DNA of 64,000 nt. Origin: Certhia americana (Eukaryota; Chordata; Aves; Passeriformes; Certhiidae). Both the position numbers and the translations under genes were made by a program. Positions 54,843-64,000 of the stretch are shown here, one piece after another. The first letter of the stretch is position 1. Each line of letters starts with the position of its first letter. The stretch covers positions 278,666 to 342,665 of the forward strand of contig JAGMWU010000050.1 in the NCBI GenBank assembly GCA_018697195.1, in the 5' to 3' direction. The notes under the pieces are model-generated. The model was not told the DNA's origin. It searched no databases and worked only from the letters and a program-made list of their open reading frames with translations.

Positions 54843-57800
54843 GAGGTCTTTGGGTTAGTTATAATGGTATTTTTAAAAAAAATATTTCTGCTAAGGTTTA
54901 TTTCAGTTTTCACTAAAGTCAAATTTTGTTGTTTTTTTGTCACGTCAGCAATAGAAATAGATTTTCTTTTTACATGTCTTCATGGGATTAATGTGCACTG
55001 CGTACCAGTGCTGACTAAGGCTTTATATTTATATTTTTGTGGTTTTCATACGCTAGGTTAATGAATTTATATAATCTAAAAAACACTGGGTTCTTTAGTT
55101 TTTATTTAGCTAGTGGCAGAGCCTCTTCAAGTTTGGTTATCTTTTTTTTTTGGGCATATGTTTTAGAGGTTTTTTAAAGGGGATTAGACATGTCATTATT
55201 ATATTTGGTATGGGAAATTGGAGTGGTTTGGGTTTTTTTGTGGAACTTTGTGAGTTTTGCATTTTTTCAGTTTATGCATTTGTTGCGTTAGAACAGTTGT
55301 GGGTCTTTCATTCCACTTTCTTATGTTTTCTTTATAATTACGTTGGAAGAACCACAGCTCACTTCGTGGGGTGTATCTTTTCTTTCTATTTAGGGGACAT
55401 TTGTGTTTGGTACCAGAACTTTTGATTCATATTGTCAAGATTTGGAGAAGTATTTTTTAAAATTTTTTTCAGAGTTTCTTGTGATTTTTTTTTAAATTTT
55501 AGTTTCTAATTTCTTCAGAAGTGTTTTCATAGAGTCAATTTTTGTATGTGTTGGGTTGTACATGGCATTTGCATATGTTTGGAACTTTTTTGCCATATCA
55601 AGCACAGGTTTTTTCCAGTTATTTCGCTTTATTATTGTTAAAGTAGAAGCATATTTTTGTGGCCCAAGTCATATAAGTTTTTGCTACATCATGGATGTAC
55701 ATGGTATTAAGTTTGGATTTTGGGTTGTTAGGTTATTTGAGAAGACAATTTTTGCTACTGCCAATTTTTTAAAGTGTTGAATATTTGTTTTATGTTTTTT
55801 AATTGGGTTTGTTGCATATAGCGATTGTGTGCACACCAATATTTTTGTCTAACACTTTTTAAGATTCATGTTCAGAGATTGTGAGGGTTATCCCCCCTCA
55901 TTTTTTTTTTTTTTTTGTTGATAATTGGATTATGTGATAGATGTTGCGGCCCATATTTGTTTCATTTAACTGGCTTGTTGTTAAAATTTTAATGTTAATG
56001 GTTTGTTCTTATGTTCCCCCATGTTCTCCCCAAGTTGGTTTATTCCTGAAGTTGTATCCTCCCCTAAGTTACCTTGTATGGCATTTCCCTACCCCTTGTT
56101 CCAGCTCCTTCCCTATCAATCACTGTTACCATGCCCCTTGTTCTGGCACCTTCCATGTCACTCCAACCCTGAACCAATCATTTGAGCATACCTCCCCCTG
56201 GTCCTTCCTGGGTGTTTCCTAAACCTCAAAGCCCCATTGGACCATGTGATCTGTCCTCTCTTCCCAGTTGCCCCAGTTGGCCCCAAAGAAATGGTGTAAC
56301 CCCTTCACTCTACCCCTGCTGATCCCTCATTGGCTTGTGTTTGGTACCCACTCCTTGTTCTGTTGCTGTATAAAATCCTGAGCACAGGAGTGCTTTGGGC
56401 TTTTTGGTTCCTGACCCCTTCAATGTAAATAAACCTCCTGTTCAAATCTCAGAACTGAAAAGCCTCCTCCTTCTCCTTTACCCAACACCTGAATGTGGTG
56501 AGAGACCTTCCACTGTAGAGTAAGTGGCTCGAAAGGTTCAGCTGTCGGCAAAAATCCCATGCCGCAGTTGTTCCCCACACTTGGCGCAGGACCGGTGTTC
56601 TTCAAGCTAGCCCAGGCTCCAATGGGCTGCGTCAATAAGGATTCCAAATGTTTCGTTTTAGTATCGTTTAAAATTGTAGTTTTGTTTGTAGCATCTCAAA
56701 GATGGACTAATCAATTAACTATAGATTCATTAGATCATTGAGTGTAATATTTTTTTAGGACACAGAGGTCTTTTAGGGAAAACGATTTAATAGTGATTTT
56801 TGATTTTGAGTCAGTTGTTTGAGTTGGCTTTGAGTGGTTTTTTTTTTGATCATTATCGTCTCTTGGCTGATTGGTTTCGGTTGTGTGTTTTTTGTTTTTT
56901 TGTGGTAGGAGTAACAGCTATTGGTTGAGGTTTATTGTTTGTTTTAGTTGTCAGTTTAGGTTCATTGTTTGGTTTAGTTTCAACTTGAGCAATTGGGGTG
57001 TTGGTTGCAGTATGAGTGATTGGGGTAGTTGTTGATTTATTTGTTTTTTGATTTTATTTGTTGTTTTATATTATTTAGTAGCATGCAATAAGTATATGCC
57101 AGGGTTCAGCTTATTGCAATGAGCTTTTTTTCTTTAGAATCATTATGGCACTTTTCTTTCAAATATTTTCCCACTTCAGTTGGGTTCTGCATTTGTTTAT
57201 GTGGAAAGTTTTAGGTTATAGGGTCAGAAAATTTTTTTAGGGTTTGGCTTATATCTTCTTATTTTCTACATTATTCAGGATTTTTCATTATTGGATTGAT
57301 TCTTCGGTTAGGGGTTTCATCAGTTCTTTTGGATATATTAGTCTTCATTTTAGACAAGTTGTAGATTATATAGAGGAAGTTTATTAGATAAAATATTGGG
57401 AAAGTGTTTTTTTCATTATTTAGGGGTGATTGAATATTTTTAAAAAGTGATGTAATAGATGCAGAGGAGAAGAAGGAAAGGAAAGGCTGAAAAGCCTCAA
57501 TTTTTGTTCCTTGTTTAATAAATTGGGTGCAATTATTAATAAACCTTCAAAACATGTTTTTGTAATTAGGATGCAGGGTAGGATGAAGAAACTATAAACC
57601 ATATATATTTTTAACAAATATTAGTATCTTTATAAATTTCCTATAAATCATTATTTTACATTCAGCAAACTAGTAATTGGACTTAGTGTTCTTTTTTGGT
57701 AAAAGTTACATGTTAGGGACAATATTGGAACTGTTTTTGGATAAGAAAAAAAGTTTAAGGATCAGAAAGGTATTAAAATTTCAAATAGAGAAATATGAAT

Positions 57801-58015
57801 TTAATTTAGAGACACAGTAAAAATGTAAGTGGTATGGTTATTGATTGTTTTATTCTAATATAGAGTAAGTGAAACTAAAATGTAATTAGTATAGGATTTT
57901 TTTTATTTTTTCGACCCACCAGCTGGGTGCCAAATATGTATTTGTCCTGGTTTAGGGCAAATTTTGGAGGAAAACCTCTGAAGGCATCTTTCTAGAAAGC
58001 AAATCCGAGCAGCCC
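54843..58015 (-). mobile_element. ERV-E: ERVL copy with strong C-to-T (G-to-A) bias
   Basis: Reverse complement alignable by eye with ERV-D: protease around 54975-55060 (to ERV-D 37100-37200), gag from about 55080 to 57420 (to ERV-D 37050-35420), leader, a Lys-type primer site decayed to TGGCACCCAGCTGGTGGG (57932-57915) and a 73-bp LTR end (57943-58015, TGTCCTGG). The + strand is extremely T-rich because most differences are C to T; on the viral coding strand this is G to A. Pol and the 3' LTR are absent, and the 5' LTR is cut by ERV-G at 58016. No frame survives. Confidence 0.85.
55942..56634 (+). mobile_element. Solo LTR-W inside ERV-E, normal base composition
   Basis: About 693 bp, TGTTGCGG..GCGTCA, TATAAAA at about 56370 and AATAAA at 56428-56433, + orientation. 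The flanks ataga/ataag are an approximate duplication. ERVL gag similarity continues on both sides. Its C-rich + strand contrasts sharply with the T-rich surroundings. Confidence 0.7.
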
Positions 58016-58651
58016 TGATATGCGGAATAAAAGACTCCACAACTCGTTCAAGTTATGAAGTATGTACTGAGTGCCTGGCACAAGCGAGATATTTCTCAAA
58101 GTCTTGTGTGCCTATCTCCGATCTGAATTTTACATTTATTTACAAAGGTATCACATATACATTAGATTGCACTACTTTTTCATGCCTATTCATCCCCTGG
58201 TCCTGCCTGCCCTCGCTTTGTATGGTAATTAAATCCATGCCCTTCTGAGCATGCGTCATTCACTGTGGTGGTCCCACAGGGGTCTCTCGGGGTCTCTCGG
58301 GACCAAAGGCCGTATGTCTACCTTGGACTGAACTTTTGAATTTTCTATTTTACACGTGCGCTTTGGTCCCTTGGTGCTTATCTAAGTAGGTCCACTGGTT
58401 CTGGCCAGCTTTGGAGCCTGAAGAATATCTTATCTAGGTTTCTTGAATTCCTCAGTCCTCCTTGTCATTGTTACAGCTCTTCTTATCACAAGAAGCGCCA
58501 GAGGTTTGCATTTTTCACTGTGCTCTTTGTGCTACAGATGTTTTTCAAGAAAAGGTTAAAATTCAACACACAATTCTATAAGCTAAAAATCTAAAGGCTA
58601 ATTCATATTGCTAACTTAAGTGTCTGTATTAGTTGAACCCCAAAATCTCCA
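58016..58651 (-). repeat. ERV-G 3' LTR and polypurine tract
   Basis: 636 bp, on the + strand TGATATGCGG..AAATCTCCA, homologous to 11278-11913. To its right (58652-58672) the - strand reads AAGAAAAGGAGGGACGGAAA, a polypurine tract. Confidence 0.75.
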
Positions 58652-58790
58652 TTTCCGTCCCTCCTTTTCTTAAAAGCATAGTAAATTCTTTTACTACTAC
58701 AGTGGTCCTTCTCCAAACTCTGACCAGCTATCATGATAGTTTCCCTTCAGCATGATTCCATGAGTTCTAGAGAGTGAGGTCAAAATGGCC

Positions 58791-60640
58791 ACTCATTTCA
58801 ACATTCTCCAATTGCACATAAGTGTTAAAATAGACATCACTAAACTTATACTAATTAGTATCAATAAAACTCTAATGGGGTGACATAAAGTATTCATAAT
58901 CCCAGTTGCATTTGGTGACCAGGCAAATAGTGCATCCCACCAGTTATGACTTGTGTCTTGCTTTACTCTTTGCAGGACAGTTTATCTCCGTTGCATCGTG
59001 ATGAATGGTTACTAGGGTTTTCTGACCATTCTTTTGAATCTCTTTCACAATTTTGAGTAGATCCTGATGCTTCAGTAATTGTTTTAGTAGAGTTAAGTTC
59101 ATTCCAATAGGTATGGATGACAATTTGTTGTACAGCATGTAATTAGGTCTTATTAACTGGTGGGATACAACTGGTGCTGAACATACAAAGTCACACCCAG
59201 TAATCTTAGTAAAGTTACAAATACAGAAGTTAGAATGATTCTTAACAGGTAAGGATACATTGTCTCTATCAATTTCTATAAAAACACACATAGTTCTTAA
59301 ACATACACAACTATCACCTATATACACAAGTACAGTCCGCTGGTTGGTATCTGGGTGGATCTCGAAGTGGCAGATGCCCTGTTCAGTGTCAAGGCATATG
59401 TCTTGGGCATCAATTGTATTACTTTCACAGATAAATCCCTGCTGCTTTCAGGCAATGCAAGGCTCCAAATTCACAGTTTGCCATCTTCCATTTATTTTAC
59501 GGGCCCATACCCTATGCTCCGAGGGGTAAAGCATTGTCTCTTCATGATTTAACCCTAATGTAATGATGGGATGAATAATGCAGACTGTGGCATTAGGCAT
59601 GGTAAGCACAGAAGCAGTAGCTATGTTAGTAGTGGGATTGTAGATAAAATTTACCAGGGTCCACCAAGATTGAAACCTTCAAAATCTATAGCATTGTCCC
59701 AGACAACTTTTCGAATGTCGGTCAGGAAAGCACTTTCACCTCCTTCCCTTATGATTAAGGCAGCCATTGATTGCACCCATAACTGTGTGTGTATACAGCT
59801 GAGGGTTAAAGACACATCCATTAACAAACTATGGTCTCTATCTTCAATTTCTTCCCATTTTGGGAGCACCCTTGAGACTTGCCATTGGCTATTTCCTAAT
59901 GACAATAAAGATGACTGTAGGGGCTGCTTTAATTTTATTAGATCTCGGGTTGCCGTAGCCAATTTGTTCATTAATATCTCTGAATTGATTCCATTCAAAA
60001 CTCCCAGTACAGTTCCTAACATCCCAGTTAAATCTCTACACATTCTGCCCCTGATGTGTGCTTGTTTTTGTAGCCATGTTGCTCAGCCCTCAAAAGTTGA
60101 TTTTAAAAAGGGGGAACATGCTGGTTGGACTGTTGAGATGTTAGTCTGCATTAACAGTTCACCAGGTTTAAGGGACCATTCTGGGTTGAATAACAGCTGC
60201 TGTTGGCCCATATTCCTTATTATGTATGGGCCAATTTCATAAACTTTAGGTTCAAGCTTAAATGGCATGATTTGGGTTTGTGTCTGAGTGTTAGCATAGG
60301 TTGTAACAGGCTTAGTTATAGCATTTATTTTAAATTTGAAAGAGAGCCTACTGGTATTATGGGCCCAGAGACAAACTACCTTGACAGTCTGTAATAATGT
60401 AAAGTCATACTAAGTCTAATTCACTTGGACAATTGCAAATCTCCTGGTGCTTACCTACAATAAATTGGATTGCTTTCTTATGGGTAGTCCCATTAATCAT
60501 TGGCATCCTATTTTGATTACCTCTCCTATAGTCCCTTGAAGTGACCACAACCTTTGTTTTTGCCACTCTTGCCTTTCATATATTTGATTTTCATGCATAA
60601 CCACAGTTGATAGGTGTTGGAACCCCGGACACAGAGAATT
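58791..60640 (-). pseudogene. env: ERV-G env, divergent type, broken
   Basis: The surface part begins near 60640 and carries scattered glycosylation sites; several frame breaks follow. Segment 60043-59651 (130 codons) is a helical stretch (LTGMLGTVLGVLNGINSE..KLKQPLQSSL) of the fusion/heptad type, and 59327-58944 has the cysteine-rich loop region. The last part has a WWDALFAWSP word and a hydrophobic anchor (about 58880-58800). I see no C-x6/7-CC motif and no similarity by eye to the ERV-A/B/C envelopes, so this env is of another lineage than its gammaretroviral-type pol might suggest. Confidence 0.6.
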
Positions 60641-60845
60641 TTAGGCTTTCTGTGCTGACAGGGAATGATCCTCAAAGATATACTGCATTTGACCTGAGGC
60701 CATGGAAAAGGCTTCCAAAATTGAGTGATAGCACTGAAATCATGAGTGTGTAGTTTAATAGAAGTGTGTTATCTCACAGAGTGAAAAATTTAGAGTTTGG
60801 GTTTTTTGGGATATAGTAATATATATATGTAACAAGATGGAGGTT

Positions 60846-62072
60846 TTAGGGCGTAGTCTTCTTGATCTTGATTGCAGTGAAGGTGGTAAGAAGCACTTGA
60901 TATAGCCCTTCCCACTGTGGTTCCAGAGTTTTTTCTGCAAGAGACTTAACATATACATAATCTTCAGGTTGTATATTATGTATTATTGTTATATCAAGCC
61001 CTGTACCTCGAGTTCCAGCCACATGTTTTTTAATTGCTCTAAGTTGTTTGCTCAGAGCGACCGTATAGGAGGTTAGCATTATTTCCCTATCCTGGGTAGA
61101 CATTCCCTTCTGCACCCCATATGGCATCCCATAATGCAATTCAAAGGGACTCAATTTTTCTTTAGCCCTGGGTTTGTTTTGAATCCACAGCAGTGCTAGT
61201 GGGAGAGATTGAGGCCATGGTAAATTAGCCTCTTGTTCCAACCTTATAATTTGCTGTTTGATCAAATGATTCATTTTCTCCACCTGACCATTTGACTGGA
61301 GGTTATATGGGGTGTGAAGTTCCCAGTCTATACCCAAGTGTCAGCTAACCTGTTGCACTAATTTTGTGATAAAATGTGGTCCTCTGTCTGAGGAAATTGT
61401 GGCTGGAACTCCAAAGTGTGATATTATTTCTTGCAATAATACCTTAGTTACCTCTTGGGCTTTGGAAGTCCTGGTGGGGAATGCTGACCATCCTGTAAAG
61501 GTATCTGTCAGTACCAATAAAAACTTACACTGCTTTTTCCTTGGCAATTCTGGGAAGTCAATTTGCCATTGCTGCCCAGGCCCATGGCCTTTCCCAATCT
61601 GATCAAGTTTTGTTTTGGGGATATTCTTGGGTTTGGTCTGGAGGCAAAGGTCACATTGTCTGGTCACCTGAGTGATAGTAGCTTGTAAATTTCTGGCAAT
61701 GATTGTCTTGTCCAAATAGTTATGTAAAGCATCTACTCCCGAATGTGTTTTCTGATGATCTTCCTTTATTAAGGACCATAATAAATAAGAGGGAATAATT
61801 AATTTTCCCTCTATGGTGGCCCATCCCTCTTGATTATAGGTTTCTTTCTGTTCATAGATTAACTTTCTATCCAATTTGCTGTACTTTGGTTTACCTTCAG
61901 GAGGGATTTGCCCATCTGGAATTAGGACTGCCTCAGTTATCACCTCATTCTTTGCTGCCTCTTTTGCTTCCCTATCCGCCATCTCATTTCCTTCTTCCAA
62001 TTCTGGGTTTACCTTCTGATGTGCCTTAATGTGCATAATTGCTACTTTCTCAGGCAGATGACCTGCCTCCAA
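60846..62072 (-). pseudogene. pol: ERV-G integrase and RNase H end
   Basis: From 62072 the frame gives the RNase H end (HIKAHQ, GNEMADREA), the integrase zinc part (H..H about 61760, CDLCLQ about 61655), WQIDFPELP with the first catalytic D (about 61565), and SDRGPHF with the second (about 61380). After one TGA at 61341-61343 the same frame continues with QVEKMN carrying the E (about 61285) and a C-terminal domain to 60846, truncated right after LLTTFTAI. Active-site residues are preserved. Confidence 0.9.
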
Positions 62073-62901
62073 TAGTCACAGTATCTCTGGTGCATGTTAA
62101 TGTTTTTCCCTTGCGAGTTCAACAGTCCTCTTTCTTTCCAAATGGCTCCATGAGCGTGCACTACTCCAAATGCATACTTTGAGTCTGTATATATGTTTGT
62201 TTTCTTTCCCTTTGCCAATTCTAAGGCCTGAATTAAAGCGATTATCTCAACCTTTTGTGCAGAGGTGTTCATTGGCAGGGGTCCAGATTTTATTACCTCT
62301 CTGCAGGTAGTAACACCATACTTGGCATGTCGCTTTCCACTGATGACAGAACTGCTCCCATCGGTAAGCCAGGTTTCTGCATTTTCGAGAGGGGTGTCCT
62401 TCAAGTCAGGGCGGCTGGAATAGATGGCTTCAATAGTCTCCAGGCAGTCATGCTCAACTGGTTCCCCTTGATTTCTGCTGAGGAAAAAAGCTGGATTGAC
62501 AATACTAGTCACCACTATCTCCACATCATCTTGTTCCACCATAATGGCTTGGTATCTCAGGAATCTTTGTGGGGAAAGCCAGGGCCCACCTTGCACTTCC
62601 AGCACTGCGGACACCATACGAGACACTAGCACAGTCATTTTCTGGCCTAGGGTGAATTTATGTGCCTCTTGGATATTTAACATGACTGCTGCAAAAGCCC
62701 TGAGGCATCCAGGCCACCCTTTGGCTGCTGCATCTAGCTACTTAGAGAAGTAAGAAACTACTCCATGGTACGGGCCTAGATCCTGTACTAATATTCCCAA
62801 GGAAATTCCTTGCTTCTCGTGGGAAAACAGAAAGAATGGTTTACTCACATCTGTCAATCCCAGAGATGGAGCTGACATGAGGGCCTTCTTCAGTTGATAG
62901 T
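62042..62901 (-). pseudogene. pol: ERV-G RT connection and RNase H
   Basis: 62683-62042 (213 codons) holds TWLTDGSSSV (about 62360), TSAQKVEIIAL and YTDSKYAFGVVHAHG; a TAG near 62740 separates it from the RT connection region (KPFFLFSHEKQG about 62830). A frameshift near 62060 joins to the integrase frame. RT upstream of 62901 is lost. Confidence 0.88.
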
Positions 62902-63002
62902 GATGCCTTAGATTTTAACTATTATATTTTTTAGACTCTGTGCTGTTTTGGTGAGTAGTTTTAGGTTTCATATTAAGTGCTACTAAGCTCTCTTTGCAGT
63001 GT
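62902..63002 (+). repeat. Inverted fragment of the ERV-H LTR
   Basis: 101 bp, TGATGCCTTAG onward, is the reverse complement of 63452-63352, the far end of the adjacent LTR. It sits head-to-head with that LTR. Confidence 0.85.
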
Positions 63003-63452
63003 TGATGCCTTCTCGAGGCTGACCTGCAACAGAGACTGGACAGGGCAAAAGGGTAATGTAGGTATTTATTAAAAGGTCTCAGTGGGTACTCTTGGGCCAC
63101 GCAAGAGTCCAGATGGACCACACCCAAGATGCACCCCAAAGTGGTCACAAAATGGACACCTGGGTCATGAGGTCTCACACTTTTATAAGTTCTGGTCCAT
63201 TAGCATATTAGAATCAATTGTCCAACCATAGCTTCAGGTTATGAAGCTCCATCCCCCTTGTTTTTTCTTCTCATTTCACTGTTGTTTTCGTTCCTGGGCC
63301 TGAAAGTTGTCCTTGGTATCAAACTAGAGAAGGAATTGTTTTGTCTATCTACTCTGTGAAGAGAGCTTAGTAGCACTTAATGTGAAACCTAAAACTACTC
63401 ACTGAAACAGCACAGAGTCTAAAAAATATAACAGCTAAAACCTAAGGCATCA
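63003..63452 (-). repeat. ERV-H 3' LTR
   Basis: 450 bp, ends TGATGCCTT/AAGGCATCA, same family as the solo LTR at 46798. On its right the - strand reads GAAGGGGGAAA, a polypurine tract, so it is the 3' LTR of a - strand provirus. Confidence 0.88.
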
Positions 63453-63740
63453 TTTCCCCCTTCAGAGGCTCGACAAGGCCTCTATCTTGTTGAGTCTCTA
63501 TTCTAAATACAAGTACTTAACAATCTAAAATAAACATCTAACAAGACATAAATATCTAAGGGTAAATAAAATATCTACCATCAAATAAATATGTTTAGTA
63601 ACATATATCTAACAATAATAACAATATGCAATAATAAACAGTAATAAACATCTAACAGCAGTAATGTCTTGCGCAATCAAGTATCATGCAAAGAAGAATG
63701 GCTATTGTGAACAGTTCCTTGGGCACAGAAGAGGAATCAT
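63453..63740 (-). other. ERV-H interval between integrase and 3' LTR; env missing
   Basis: Contains the polypurine tract (63453-63465) and an A-rich stretch with repeated 'aataaacatctaac' words. No envelope frame. The env gene seems to have been deleted. Confidence 0.6.
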
Positions 63741-64000
63741 TTAAAACATGTTTTTGTCTGCATCGGTCACTGTTTTTACAGTTGTTTCAGGATCAGCAGC
63801 CTTTTTGACTCTGGAGTAGTGAATCCATGGTCCTTTGTCAGCCACTTTGACTGCAGTAAGGGTGGTCAACAAAATTTGGAATGGTCCTTTCCACTTAGCT
63901 TGTAGAGGATCACTGTCCCACCACTTAACATAAACCCAGTCTCCATGCTGGAAAGGATGTGCAGGTATGTCCAGTCCTATAGGTCTGGATAGCACAATGT
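63741..64000 (-). pseudogene. pol: ERV-H integrase, C-terminal end (runs off the window)
   Basis: 84 open codons with HGDWVYVKWW and KWKGPFQILLTTLTAVKV, the SH3-like C-terminal domain of a gammaretrovirus-like integrase, ending at 63741. The rest of this provirus lies beyond 64000. Confidence 0.88.

Larger units (their letters stand above)
58016..62901 (-). mobile_element. ERV-G: gammaretrovirus-like provirus, 5' part missing
   Basis: 3' LTR 58016-58651, env about 58791-60640 and pol (integrase, RNase H, RT connection) about 60846-62901. RT palm, protease, gag and the 5' LTR are absent because an ERV-H LTR fragment abuts at 62902. Its left end interrupts the ERV-E LTR. Confidence 0.85.

Noticed and set aside
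1..64000. CRISPR array, integron or bacterial mobile element.
   Set aside because: The repeats are LTRs and LINE tails of vertebrate type; no short evenly spaced repeats or prokaryotic genes occur.

Overview
The window looks like repeat-dense bird DNA, most likely from a songbird (possibly W-linked or pericentromeric heterochromatin; that placement is inference). A CR1 LINE with both ORFs and many LTR retrovirus families typical of avian genomes support this. I see no host gene, tRNA, rRNA or CRISPR array. Almost every kilobase belongs to endogenous retroviruses (ERVs), their solo LTRs, or CR1, and most are nested inside one another. Two 100-base N runs (33264-33363, 48181-48280) are assembly gaps. 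Labels ERV-A to ERV-J and LTR-P to LTR-W are mine and local to this report.

Layout. 1-11277: a long LTR (LTR-Q, + strand) is split by LTR-P (297-917, 6-bp duplication) and by LTR-R (duplication tctc). LTR-R is itself split by a complete gammaretrovirus-like provirus, ERV-A (1540-10334, - strand, identical-length 424-bp LTRs, duplication atgg). 11278-11913 is a solo LTR; 11914-13325 is unassigned. 13326-32064 is one gammaretrovirus-like provirus, ERV-C (+), 18.7 kb end to end because ERV-B (14062-22831, +), an LTR-P carrying a solo ERV-B LTR, two antisense ERVL solo LTRs and a small class II solo LTR landed in it. 32430-34338 is a class II gag remnant (-) interrupted by two direct LTR-U copies. 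34339-41118 is an ERVL (class III) provirus, ERV-D (+), with gag-pro-pol and no env. 41119-45085 holds two further LTR-Q copies, a small solo LTR and a second ERVL fragment. 45086-54842 is a CR1 LINE (-) split by a solo LTR and by a betaretrovirus-like provirus, ERV-F (47276-53709, -, duplication actaag). 54843-58015 is a third ERVL copy (-), massively C-to-T altered on the + strand, with a clean solo LTR inside. 58016-64000 carries two more gammaretrovirus-like proviruses (-), the last running off the window.

Biology. ERV-A and ERV-C both carry an extra Cys/His-rich ORF of about 200 codons between pol and env, and in both its stop codon overlaps the env start codon. I do not recognise the family. 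It is the best candidate here for an undescribed retroviral accessory gene. The second main signal is the 54.8-58.0 kb ERVL copy, whose strand-biased substitutions look like APOBEC-type hypermutation. Other intact-looking expression signals include a gag-pol UGA in a CUAG context (ERV-A), two -1 frameshift heptamers (ERV-F), and a 531-codon env frame in the otherwise gag-less ERV-B.
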